A DNA stretch of 64,000 bases from Mimachlamys varia (Eukaryota; Mollusca; Bivalvia; Pectinida; Pectinidae), in NCBI GenBank assembly GCA_947623455.1, contig OX392528.1:55942322-56006321 (forward strand), read 5' to 3'. Below the pieces are notes generated by a model, which had not been told where the DNA came from, did not search any database, and saw nothing but the letters and a program-made list of their open reading frames with translations. This document shows positions 30,437 through 42,133 of the stretch, piece after piece. Position numbers and translations under genes: made by a program. Position 1 is the stretch's first letter; each line of letters begins with the position of its first letter.

Positions 30437-30966
30437 TAGTTGTTTTAAATTCAGTATGGTTGCAAATATGTGAACATTGATTTGGCCGAGTGCCCAGTAA
30501 AATTCTGACAAAGAAGAAACAATAAGAGAAATACCGGAGGGTAACAACACCAAATCTTTACTCTTAAGTTGCATAAACTGTTATAAATTACGGACTACAA
30601 GCACAGCGCCAAAAGAGAATCTATTATAATTATTATTATCATTGTTTTTGTGCAATATATTTTTTAAGAATGTTCGTGACTTTGTTTATGGATGGATTTT
30701 AACTATATTTTGTCATTTTGTACACAAATATCTGTATATTCTTTACACTGTACGTATTTTTCCCGGTGTATACTTCTTATGTAATACAGAATTTTCTAAC
30801 TGTTACACTGCTTATTTCCGTGTGACGCTATTTTTCTGTATAACGCTACTAAAACGGCGTCCCAAAAATGGGATAGTGTAAAATAAATAATGATTTTCTT
30901 GGTCATATAAAATGGAAAACTACGGTTGTACATTTAGGACATGCATGCTAATATTATCTACCTCAA

Positions 30967-31065
30967 TTATGTCGAGCGCTCGACATAACGCTCAAGATTA
31001 TAAGTCGAGCGCTCAAGATTATAAGTCGAGCGCTCAAGATAATTAGTCGAGCACTTGAGATATTA
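30967..31065. repeat. Palindrome and 21-bp tandem repeat
   Basis: TTATGTCGAGCGCTCGACAT continues to a 22-bp perfect palindrome (30967-30988). It is followed by three to four units of 'gctcaagattataagtcgag'. Confidence 0.8.
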
Positions 31066-32482
31066 ATTTTGAAATTATGTCGAGCACATTAGGGAAATTA
31101 TGCCGAGTGGTCCTAAATGTACCATCGTAATAAAGTCAGGAAAATTCAATGATCACTGAAAAAAAAGTTTGATAATACAAAGAGAAGATAGAAAAAGAAA
31201 AAGTGGACTTGCTTTGGCAAGGTGATGCACATACATACGCCTTAAAAAAGAAATCTATAAATGATAAAAGAATAATAAGCTTCTGTTGTCAAGTATATTT
31301 TGATAAAACCATGCATAAACCAAATTCAAAAACGAAATTAAACTAGAATAAAACAATCTATCTTTCTCCATTGTTAGAAAAGTGATATAAGATATGGTGT
31401 AATACCGTTGTATATTTTTGATACTTCGTATTTTGATTTTTTTTTATTCACAAACCAAATGCTGCAGAATGCAGAAAAAAAGCACCACACTGAGTTTTGT
31501 ATTAAATTAATATTTGGCTTACTTCCAACAGTATGTGTTCATGATTTGGTGTTGCGTAGAGCAGAGTTACCTCCCCTTATACGAACTCTCCAGATATTTT
31601 CTGATTAACCCGCCCATTTCAAACGACGAAGAGAAGGTTTGTAAAAGGTAAACAATATCCTACTAGCGAAGTGAAGGACAACTGCGTTGTCCGGGCATAT
31701 TTTGTCAAGTTGTTTTTGTTGGAATGAAGAAGTTGACTAAATTCCACTGTGCTCTGTAAGCTGGAGTTAGATGAACAGGCTTTTGGCGATAAAAAAAGTC
31801 GGTCGTGTCGTCCGGTGCAAACAGTACTGTTGCTGAAAAAAAACAATACGCTACATTCGACCAATGACTTAGATAGAATCTAATTCCGTGATTCGACGAT
31901 AACGGATACAGAAGTTACCCTACTGTAACTGTACTACATACATCACTCGGTTGGGACATCAAGTATCTATAGTTTCTGTGTTGATCATACATGATCAGCT
32001 AGGTTTTACAAGAAAATATTTGAAATTTCAGTTTTCATCAGGGACCGTCGTATATAATATTTTCCCTGGTTTTCATATACAGGAAAGTTCCAATCGGATT
32101 ATTGAATTATACCTGATTATTTTTTTAATAACACGATTTTTTAAAAACTGGTCCAATGCATGTTAGCACCAAAATGGGCTAGTGCTAGTTAGTTAGTTAC
32201 GAGTTTAACGTCTATGCAGACAACGATTTACATCAGAGTTTCGCCCGGCGTTGGCTAGTGCTAGCTGTCCGGACGTTTATATAGCCTTGAGGGCCTAATT
32301 AACGCAGCATTATACCACACTATTCCCCATCTTAATTTTGATGTCATTTTTATTTCTTCGAGATCATACCCGTTTCTACTTACGTTAGCTACCACACGTC
32401 ATACGAAATGACGGTGTCCCATGCATGCATAAGGCAATGCAAGGACAGTCAGCACCAGATGAGGAGGGAAAATATGTTTGCT

Positions 32483-32560
32483 CGTGACGCCATTGTTGTG
32501 GCCGCGCCGGGGATTGAACCCGGGACACCCGCTTAGAAGGCAAACGTTTTAAACATTGAG
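32483..32560 (-). repeat. tRNA-like relic or SINE head
   Basis: The minus strand carries a B-box-like GGGTTCAATCCCCGG preceded by GCCTTCTAAGC, resembling an anticodon arm, and by a weak A-box-like GACTCAATGTTTAAAACG. The acceptor stem does not pair, so this is not called as a functional tRNA. Confidence 0.4.
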
Positions 32561-33647
32561 TCAAAATTAAAGTCCAGATGTAAGGCTTGCATGAGGGCCT
32601 TATAACCACGGGCACTCAAATCTGGACCCCATCCCCCTGTACTCGCCAAATACTCCTATAACATCAACCAGTATTTTACAAGTAAAGGGAGTGGGGTCCA
32701 GATTCGAGCACATGTGGCCTAACGTTAATGCTGCCTAATTATACCACACTATTCGTCAGATAAGATTTTAACCCCTCTCAACTGTGACCCCTCCCACTGC
32801 TATGTATATATCTGCGTTACAGTCTAGAGGGGTATAATAATTATCGGACAATCATCATATCATCTAATTATAAATTGATGCAGGTCTGTGCCTAGATATT
32901 TAATTTAAAGATAATATAGTTATTATAATTATTATTAAATATATGTCTGTCAATTCAATTTAGTCACACACCTTCCCTTCTACCCCAAATCAAGATCGAG
33001 CCAACCCTGTTTGGCTACAACAGCTGTTATAATTAGAGAGTAGATCTTGAGGTGCATGTATATTCTAATATATAAATGTGTAGTTGTAATAATTATGCAT
33101 TTTGTTGGAGTTTTGAAAGTGACCGATCTTTTATAATTATGTTATCTCTTTGGACATGGCCTCTCGAGTAAGTTCACATTAAACATAATGAGTTTGGTAC
33201 TTGCAGTATATATACATATATGTATAAATAAAATTTGCAATTTGTAACATGATTCAGAATTAGTGCTAGCTCATATATATAGGTAAACATGAGACAGTAA
33301 CAGATATTTAAGTCTTATGTATATATATATATTCATAGTTTAAATTTGAATCCTGAAAAATAGAGGGGTCCAGATCCTTTTTCAGTTTTTATGCTTGAAA
33401 AAGATATAGGGATGGCCTCAATAATATTAATGCAAACCCTGATGATAATTGTGAACTAATTATAATCAGCACAATTTTTTACTCAATCAATTTATGAACT
33501 GTTCATGTTTTCCAAAAAAGTTATTTATTTCATGAATTAATGTATTTTACTCTATGTCTAGAATGGTATTAAGAAAATAAATTTACATACAAATTGTTCA
33601 CATTGTCAGTTTTATAATTTCGTTATACTGTATATAATTATTTTCAG

Positions 33648-33813
33648 AAACGAGGATCAACCCGAGTGAGATGTCAAATTTCAGCAGTCAATCAGGAATC
33701 CCTCTGAGGATGACCAAGAAGGCAGCAGTAGAGGAGGCTAGGAAGACCACCACAACTTACACCAAAACCAAGCAGCAGACAACAGCTGGAAAAATCAGTC
33801 AGTCGAGAAAAGG
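33648..33813 (+). CDS. Coiled-coil gene exon A (contains the first visible ATG, 33671)
   Basis: Acceptor TTTTCAG, donor GTACTT, leaving phase 2. Encodes MSNFSSQSGIPLRMTKKA, then a Thr/Lys-rich basic region. The 23 bases before the ATG are open in frame. Confidence 0.78.
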
Positions 33814-36800
33814 GTACTTATAGAATGGCCGTGCTTAATTAACCTAGTTATGTGAATGGAATATCAATTTAATAAATAGAAGGACATTTGTTTATAAATC
33901 TCAAATGAGTTTAAAACTTTCAATCAATTAATATTTACCTCATTCATCCCTGGTCTGTGGAGGTCCCTGGCCTGTGTACGTCCCTGGCCTGTGGACATTC
34001 CTGGCGTATGTACGTCCCCAACCTGTGGACATCCCTGGCCTGTGTACTTCCCTGGCCTGTGGACATCCTTAGCCTGTGGACATCCCCGGCCTGTGTACGT
34101 CCCTGGCCTGTGGACGTCCATGGTCTGTGGACGTCCCTGGCCTGTGGACATCCCTGGCTTGTGGACATTCCCGGCCTGTGTACGTCCCTGGCCTGTGGAC
34201 GTCCATGGTCTGGGGACGCTCTGGCCTATGTATATCCCTGGCCTGTGTATATCCCTGGTCTGTGTATGTCCCTGGCCTGTGGACGTCCATGGTCTGTGTA
34301 CATCCCTGGCCTATGGACGTCCATGGTCTGTGTACGTCCCTGGCCTGTGTACGTCCCTGGCCAACGGACGTCCCTGGTCTGTGTACGTACCTGGCCTGTG
34401 TACATCCCTGGTCTGTGTATATCCCCCGCCTGTGGACGTACCTGGCCTGTGTACATCCCTGGTCTGTGTATATCCCCCGCCTGTGGACGTCCATGGTCTG
34501 TGTACATCCCTGGCCTGTGTATGTCCCCGGCCTGTGGACATCCCTGGTCTGTGTATATCCCTGGCCTGTGTACGTCCCTGGCCTGTGTATGTCCCCGGCC
34601 TGTGGACATCCCTGCCCTGTGGTCATCCCTGGTCTGTGTATATCCCTGGCCTGTGTACGTCCCTGGCCTGTGTAAGTCCCTGGCCTGTGTATGTCCCCGG
34701 CCTGTGTACGTCCCTGGCCTGTGTAAGTCCCCGGCCTGTGTATATCCCTGGCCTTTGTATGTCCCTGGCCTTTGGATGTCCCTGGCCTGTGTAAGTCCCC
34801 GGCCTGTGTATGTCCCTGGTCTGTGTATGTCCCTGGCCTGTGTATATCCCAGGCCTGTGTATGTCCCTGGCCTGTGGACGTCCATGGTCTGTGTATATCC
34901 CTGGCCTGTGGACGTCCCCGACCTGTGGATGTCCCTGGCCTGTGTATATCCCGGGCCTGTGGACGTCCCTGGTCTGTGTATATCCCTGGCCTGTGTACAT
35001 CCCTGGCCTGTGGACGTCCATGGTCTGTGGACGTCCCTGGCCTGTGGACGTCCCCGACCTGTGGATGTCCCCGACCTGTGGACCCCTCTGGCCTGTGTAC
35101 GTACCTGGCCTGTGGACCTCTCTGGCCTGTGGACGTCCCCGCCCTGTGGACACATTTTTAACTCATCCAATTTAACAAGTTCACAATCATTATGAAATTT
35201 CTGCGGTAAATGATCAGTGATAATTTAATATAAAGAAAATACATTTTTTCTCCAATGTGAGCCCATTTTGTGTAAGCACTGTGTATAAAATTTGCCAAAA
35301 TTAAATTTGACATACAGGAATGCAATCTTACAATTTACTTGATATTTATGGAGCTATAATTAGCTAGGCCAAAAATATATATTTATAAATCCATTTTTGG
35401 TGTTTTGATTGCGGTTGTAGGTAGCGTAGCTATGGGTGTGTCTTTGGGATTTCAAAGTTTCGTATGAAAAAGAGTTTTAAAGGCCCAATATACATGTACG
35501 TAACTTCAGGGAAATTTTTCGTGATTCTGAAAAATTCTGAAAAAAAAATCGAGTTGATATCCATGCAAAAATAAGCCTAAAACGAAGTAAACCTGAGCGG
35601 TAACTAACAAGAAACTCTTGAGAAAAAAAATCCAAAGAATTGAAAATAATTCAGGTGGGGCCCACTTCAACAACAAACCAAAGGTAGAAGACGGTTTGAA
35701 ATGGACGTGTGTTTACAAAGCGTGTTTCAACTGCTGCTGTACCAGTAACTGCGAAAGAATTCATCTTGAATATATAATAAGTTATTAGGCTTGATTTTTG
35801 CTTCAAGTTTTGCCGAAAGTTACGTATATTGGGCCTTTAAGCATTTTAATTGTTGATTATTTCAAATTAAGTTTTAAGAAAGTAACTGGAGAAAGACGTT
35901 TTGGTTTTTAAATTGCTTTGATTTTTTGTTCAGATTTTCTGAAAGAAAAACAGAGAAAGAAAAATTCTTGGATGAGGCATCCAGGCTTCAAAATGAATTA
36001 TCAGATTACAAGGAGAGCGTGACTGTAGCACAGCAAAGGTTGGACGAAGAAAGAGTAGGTATCAGAGTATCCCTAGGACAGGCTAATTAGTTCTCCACTG
36101 GCACCAGCGATGGAGTCGTAATTATAACAGCGTGGATGATCCGGGATATTTTGTTCTTCAGTGTTGTAATTAATTCAGCAATTGTTGAAAAATTATAGAT
36201 AGTACAATTACCGCGGTAATATATGTTTATATTGGAGTATTTGTTTATAATTTAAAGACCTTTGAGAATTTGTGAAAATGCCTAATGGTGCATGAAAGCA
36301 AGTTTCTGATTGGTCCAACTATCTAAATGAACCAATTACGTACAACTTTACTTAGAACCTGCGTTGTGACAGAAAAATGAAAGCCCATTTCTCAACAACT
36401 TTCTCTTTCCTAATGTCTCCCTTATATTAGCACTACCAAAGTTTCAAAAATGGTTGTTACTTTTCCCAGCGTGACGCTCAGCATTATCAGATGATAATGA
36501 CATGATTATGGGAGTGGAACAACTGGTTTACCCGTTGTCTGTATAAAATGACCAGGCGGGGAGTTCTGCTCAGGCCTTCGACAGTATATACTTCAATGTG
36601 GTATCACTTAAAATTAGCAAAAGGTCCAGACTATTGCAAGGAGGCATATATGAACTTACCACACGTCCCAAATACACATGCATCCAACACACACGCACAT
36701 CGCATGCACCGGGAGGGTGTTCTTAGGTAACCTTAGCTGTTGAAAAACTGTAATTTTTCTCAATCTTCCTCTTAAAAATTCTCAATTCAGATGCTTGAAA

Positions 36801-39800
36801 AATGTGTACAAAATTAAATATTCGTTCCGGGCTGTAAATGTATATTGAGTTCTGACAGTGCTTTGAATGGTAATTTAGAAGAAAAAAGTAATGTATTTAG
36901 CTCTTGTAAACTAACGATAGTGTTTCCCAAAATATCCCAAGATAGCCGTTACATCGTTAAATTTTTCCCAATTTGATATCAGGGTCTGAATCCCAAAACC
37001 CCATGATGAAGCCCTGAAACAGTAACAAATAGCTGATTAGTGATTATTTGGAGCACAGCAAAAAGTGTTTATTTGAATCAATTTGAACTCCTGGTAGATG
37101 CCTTGCAGAATTGCCAATTTTCTGTTTTATTAACATAAGACTACCAGATGGTAAAATATAGATTCTTATGAAATTTTTTAATTGTAGGAAAGATTGTCAG
37201 AGCTACAGAAGTGTGCAGAGGAAAAGGAAAACCGTTTGACAGGTAATATAGGCGACAAGAGGCACTTTTTCAGAGACCCCTTCACCCATTGAATGTTACA
37301 GCTGATTTAATAAAAGGAATGGTAGGCAGGTCTGGTTTTAACACTACCATCATTATATATAAATACAGCTGCCTTCCACCTCTCCCACTTGATTAATTAT
37401 GTAATGGCCCTTAGTACCTTGATAACACAGAATGTTAACACGTGTGTCACAGTGCTTCTGATGGCTTTAAGTGAATGTAGATTCACAGAAATTTTGTTTC
37501 CCTGAAAAAAAAGTTAATTGAACTGACATCATTCGGGACAATCCAGAAACAGTATTGTATGTTATCATGTTAGCAACTCCATGTTATCTTATCAGAACTC
37601 TAATAATTATAGAGACACTTTCAGGTGAATTTAATACCACCTTAATTATGGTACTAAATCCCCGAAAATATATAAATTCTTTTCCATTATGTCACTAATT
37701 TTTCGATTTTTTTACAGGTGAAATAGAGGAACTTAGAGCTAAGAATATATCCATGGAAGAAAAAACGTAAGAATGTTGTCTAAAATAGAACTTAGGTATT
37801 AAGTTTACCTACAGTTATGTTTGAAATCTTATTGAAACATTAAACTTCCATATGATTTTATTAGACAAAACAATAGAGCCGGGAACAACAAAATCAAAAG
37901 TACCACAGTATACCACCTTGATTGAATGTTTGAGCTAGCTAAAGGTCTCTGGCTGTTTTTGTTCTGAAGCCAATCCACAAGAGGCCTGTCATAAGTTTCT
38001 CTTTATGTTATCCTCTAATATTGTTTGAGTGAATTAAGCTATGTCTGTCCTAGTTAATCAGCAAACTTATAGGAATAATTATTAAACCATATTGATATTC
38101 CAATCGATCTATGTAACAAATAGTTCATTGATAAGTTAAATAAAAGTCCCCAAAAAACTGGTACAAGACTTATGTCACAGTACATACCATCACAACTTCA
38201 TACCACAGTATACCGGTAAAACCGCTCAGCCCTATAAAATAATAATATAATAATAATGCACTTTTGTTTTAACTGATGGATGGGTGACATTTTTCAGCTG
38301 CCAGGGATATTAACTACTCTTTACTCCTCTCCAACACTGGAAGAGGTTTAACATGGCAAGATACTTTTTGATAGGCGCAGTCAGCAAAATTATATCCAAC
38401 AGAAAAAAGGCCGACCAGCGGCCTCTTATGTTCCACCCGGAGTATTGTTTACTTCTTCTGTTACACCGAATAAAGCAGAACATGTTGCTTCCTATAAGTA
38501 AGAGGTGACTAACTATTATAACATATAGTATATACTGTGGAACCTTGTTATCTCAGTCAGCGTTAAGTCAGCGGTACCATGTAAAACCATCGAGATGTGT
38601 GAGTTTTCGAGTTTGTATAGTTTGTATACTTAGTGTAAAGACTGTCCGAGATCGAAAAAATACTTCTTATTTAATATGAGTTAGATGAGATTGAGATCTT
38701 AATTCAATTATGTTGACATAAATACCCGGTACTGTACTTTCCAAAACGGGAGACAAGTTATTTTTTAAGAAAAAACTCAATAGAGGGCTGACAGTTCAGC
38801 TGCTACAATACTGACCTATATGTATTCAGAAAAGAATCCTACTTTCACCATCAAACAACTCCTGTGAGGGCGAGGAATATGTATATTGATTAATTGTATA
38901 TGTAATTTACAATCGGCGTATATGTAACTTACCATGGGCGTTTCTTTCTATCTAAATCTTACAATAACCTGTTATTCCTTCATGAGTTGAGGAAATTTAA
39001 ACATTGCATTATATTTACTGAAATTTTGAATATGCTTCTCACTTTTTGGTTATTTTGAGAAAATGACCTATTTTTTCATGTTTTTGTTTAGCTACGGGAT
39101 GTACAACATACCCAAAGAGTGATAGATTGTAGTTGATTACATGGTGTCAGGACTGGAAATGTTATATTCAGTATTTGACTGTATTTTCCTGTCTTCATTT
39201 TAAGATTAGTTGCCCTGTTCTGTGATAAGTTATTTTTTCCTAGATTGAAATGACTCTTTTAATTCAGTAATAGAGTTAAATGTTGATATTCATACTTACC
39301 TAATATATCTTCATATATACATGTATTGATTGATTTATTGATTAATAGATATATTTATAATGTTGCTAGGTTTTGTCCTGTTAACTTATCCAACTGATAA
39401 CCTGTGTAACAATGAAATCTGTTTCTTTATTTACAGGACAAGTTATGAAAAGAAGCTGCTTTTGTGTAACATCAATCCAGGTACATTATTATAATAGACA
39501 CATACCCAGGGTGTGATAGCTATAGGATGTAAATAACAGACGTATCCAGGGTGTGATAGCTAAAGGGTTACTGTGTAAATAACAGACATGCCCAGGGTGT
39601 GATAGTTATATCATTACTGTGTAAATAACAGACGTACCCAGGGTGTGATAGCTATAGGATTACTGTGTGATATCGCAATACTATCGCAATGGTAAAATTG
39701 TGCTCAATAGTCACCCCTAGTTCCCAATCTATTTATGTGACGTTATCCATCTGTATCTATAGTGACCTTAGAACATATGACCGAGGACCAGGCTCCCACA

Positions 39801-42133
39801 GATCTGCTGTCCAAGAGAAGGGAAACCACCAGGGTAAGTTTGTGTCCAATACAATTGAACTTCTTCTCAGTAAAGATTTTGGGGAAAAATTGAATTAAAA
39901 TTCTGCAACTGGCTTCCATCTGAGGATGCTAATGGCAATGCTTTGCCTCGTTATTGAGCTTTCAGATGCACTGTCAATCATTTTGCTTTGTTTGTAGTAT
40001 TTTTTTTAACATTGATTGGAACACTTATTATAATTTTTATTTCTGCATAATTTCCACTGGATATACATGTTTATTTAACACAACACTCTCACATGCACAC
40101 TTCCAATCAGATACTCCTAGTCACATGTTAGTCACATGTACTTCATGTGTTATAACTGGAAGCAGCTAATAGCCACAAATCATCATCATCATTTAAAGGC
40201 CCAATATACGTAACTTTAGGCAAAACTTAAGCGAAAATCAAGCCTAATAACTTTTTATATTCATAGATTTAGTTAAGATTAACTGATTTCAGCAATATTT
40301 AAGATGAATTCTTACACGGTTACCGGTACAGCAGCAGTTGAAACGCGCTATTTGTAAACACGCGTCCATTTTGAACTGTCTTCCAGCTTTGGCTTGTTGT
40401 TGAAGTGGGCCCCACCTGAATTATTTTCAATTCTTTGGATTTTTCTGTCAAAAAGAGTTTTTTGTTAGTTACCGCCCAGGTTTACTTCGTTTTTGACTTA
40501 TTTTTGCATGGTTATCAACTTGATTTTTTTTTCAGAATTTTTCAGAATCACGAAAAATTTGCTTAAGTTACGTATATTGGGCCTTTAATGAAATCAATGC
40601 ATCATCATGACATGAGTAATTATCATTCTTCTATGTACTAAATTATGACATTTTTCCAGGAGAATGTTGGATTGTTGAAGAAAAGAGTGGAGAGCTTGAA
40701 CGAAGAATCATCAAAATTATTTGAAAATATGAAGGTAGGTCTAGATATACCAAACTAGCTTGTAACAATTACGTACTGGTGTAACACTAATACTTGGAGA
40801 TATTTTTTCTACCCATAATAATTGTGTACTCTCTGAGTACCTAGACTGTGTCAGATGTTTGTTTTTTTTGGGAGGATATTGATGACATTTTGGACCTGAA
40901 TTAGAAATTTAATGATACTTGGTATATGTATATATTGGTTTTATCACCGAAAAGAAAAGTATCAAAAATATTGCAACTTGTTAATATCATATTAAAATGG
41001 GGTTAATTAAGTAGTCTACTTGAGAAATTGAATTATGTAACATTGAACCTGTTTTATATAAAATCAATAATATTTCTAAAACATTTAGTTTAAATATAAT
41101 AGCTTTAAATTCATGACTATTTCAATAAAATATTGTGTTGAAATAAATTTGAAAATAGTGAATAAGTTACCTCCCTTGCATTGTTATCTACTTTTTACAT
41201 GTAACCCATTTACCCCTGATGTTTAATAGAAAACTATTCCAACATTTGAATTGAAAGAGTTCAAATGGGTTCAATAGGGGTAAATGAGTTAACAGGGATT
41301 TAACAGTGCAAGGGAGGTAATTTATTCATCATTTTCAAAATTTAGTTCTAAACAATATTTTATGGAAATTGTCGTGAATTTATGGCTTTTATACTAGAAC
41401 TTTGTTTTCTGAAATATTGACATTATAAAAAAGGTGTAATGACCCTGTGAAAAAAAAAGAATAACGTTGAATATTAAACTTGAAACATTTCCAATTAAAG
41501 GCCCAATATACATACATGTACCTTTCGGCAAAACTTGAAGTGAAAATCAAGCCTAATAACTTATTATATTTATAGATTTAGTTAAGATTAACTGATATCA
41601 GCAATATTCAAGATGAATATGTACGCGGTTACCGGTACAGCAGCAGTTGAAAAGCGGTAATTCTAAACAGGCGTCCATTTCGAACTGTCCTCTACGTTCA
41701 GCTTGTTGTTGAAGTGGGCCCCAACTTGAATTATTTTCAATCCTTTGGATTTTTTGTTCAGGAGTTTCTTGTTATTTATCGCTCAGGTTTACTTCGTTTT
41801 AGACTTGTTTTTGCATGGTTATCAACTGGATTTTTTTTCATAATTTTTCAGAATCACGAAAAATTTCCTGAAGTTACGTATATTGGGCCTTTAAATATAT
41901 TTTGTACAATTAGAAACGTGACTGGTCACGAAGAGGCTGGATATGTATAGCTTAAAACTCACCTTACTACTAAAACATTTTCATGAGAATTTTCTTTAAG
42001 TAAAGCATTCAAATGACTATCCTTATAAAATTACAGGTTTACTCATGAATTGTCCTTTTGTGTTTTATAGAATTTGGGTGCTGACATTGACAAGATCGCT
42101 GAAGATGTGACAATACCAGTGGAAGAAACATGA
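33648..42133 (+). CDS. Coiled-coil protein with SxIP motif, possibly KNSTRN (kinastrin/SKAP)-like; eight exons
   Basis: From ATG 33671 the spliced frame gives 206 residues ending at TGA 42131-42133. All introns are GT-AG and phase-consistent. The N-terminus has SGIP followed by the basic residues RMTKK, an SxIP motif of the kind bound by EB1 on growing microtubule ends. The middle (about residues 48-115) is charged and heptad-like (SERKTEKEKFLDEASRLQNE; QQRLDEERERLSELQKC). The end (about 150-190) is another coiled coil (ENVGLLKKRVESLNEESSKL). Small size, SxIP and coiled coils resemble KNSTRN, a spindle/kinetochore plus-end protein; this is a suggestion from architecture, not proof. The first exon is open upstream of the ATG to its acceptor, so an upstream coding exon is possible. 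Confidence 0.8.
33940..35160. repeat. 17-bp minisatellite, about 70 copies
   Basis: Unit 'gtccctggcctgtgtac' with variants (ggac, catcc, ccatggtc). It lies in the first visible intron of the coiled-coil gene. Three units make 17 codons, so both strands show long open frames (412 codons plus, 314 minus). These are low-complexity readings with no homology, not genes. Confidence 0.95.
35477..35840 (+). mobile_element. piggyBac-like MITE copy 3 (TTAA flanks)
   Basis: Body 35481-35836, TTAA on both sides. It lacks part of the central sequence of the other copies. Confidence 0.85.
35934..36054 (+). CDS. Coiled-coil gene exon B
   Basis: 121 nt, acceptor TGTTCAG, donor GTAGGT, ending phase 0. Encodes FSERKTEKEKFLDEASRLQ and on to QQRLDEER, coiled coil. 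Confidence 0.85.
36505..36745 (+). repeat. SINE-like interspersed repeat
   Basis: Starts near 'attatgggagtggaacaact' and includes 'acagtatatacttcaatgtg' and a CA-rich tail. Same family as the copies at 15490 and 22014. It lies in an intron of the coiled-coil gene. Confidence 0.65.
37188..37242 (+). CDS. Coiled-coil gene exon C
   Basis: 55 nt, acceptor TTGTAG, donor GTAATA, leaving phase 1. Encodes ERLSELQKCAEEKENRLT. Confidence 0.85.
37718..37766 (+). CDS. Coiled-coil gene exon D
   Basis: 49 nt, acceptor TTACAG, donor GTAAGA, leaving phase 2. Encodes GEIEELRAKNISMEEK. Confidence 0.85.
39437..39480 (+). CDS. Coiled-coil gene exon E
   Basis: 44 nt, acceptor TTACAG, donor GTACAT, leaving phase 1. 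Encodes TSYEKKLLLCNINP. Confidence 0.82.
39493..39675. repeat. 46-bp tandem repeat, 4 copies
   Basis: Unit 'cccagggtgtgatagctata' followed by 'ggattactgtgtaaataaca'. It begins just after the donor of exon E. Confidence 0.85.
39763..39833 (+). CDS. Coiled-coil gene exon F
   Basis: 71 nt, acceptor CTATAG, donor GTAAGT, ending phase 0. Encodes VTLEHMTEDQAPTDLLSKRR then ETTR. Confidence 0.83.
40193..40588 (-). mobile_element. piggyBac-like MITE copy 4 (TTAA flanks)
   Basis: Body 40197-40584, TTAA on both sides, inverted relative to copies 1-3. Confidence 0.85.
40660..40734 (+). CDS. Coiled-coil gene exon G
   Basis: 75 nt, phase 0, acceptor TTCCAG, donor GTAGGT. Encodes ENVGLLKKRVESLNEESSKL then FENMK, a heptad-like helix. 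Confidence 0.86.
41147..41345. repeat. Inverted repeat, about 80-bp arms (MITE-like)
   Basis: 'aagttacctcccttgca' and 'cccatttacccct' on the left pair with 'aggggtaaatgagtt' and 'tgcaagggaggtaattt' on the right. Confidence 0.8.
41495..41894 (-). mobile_element. piggyBac-like MITE copy 5 (TTAA flanks)
   Basis: Body 41499-41890, TTAA on both sides. Same orientation as copy 4 and inverted relative to copies 1-3. Confidence 0.85.
42071..42133 (+). CDS. Coiled-coil gene terminal exon H
   Basis: 63 nt, acceptor TTATAG, stop TGA. Encodes NLGADIDKIAEDVTIPVEET. Confidence 0.85.
   Translation, partial: NLGADIDKIAEDVTIPVEET

Larger units (their letters stand above)
30437..33647. other. Intergenic, upstream of the coiled-coil gene
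   Basis: No confident exon. It contains a 22-bp perfect palindrome plus 21-bp tandem repeats (about 30967-31065) and a tRNA-like relic (about 32483-32560). The 5' exon or promoter of the gene at 33648 may lie here but could not be assigned. Confidence 0.5.

Noticed and set aside
32483..32560. Functional tRNA gene
   Set aside because: B-box-like and anticodon-arm-like sequence, but no pairing acceptor stem.
33957..35195. 412-codon plus and 314-codon minus frames
   Set aside because: 17-bp minisatellite; both strands open simultaneously, low-complexity product.
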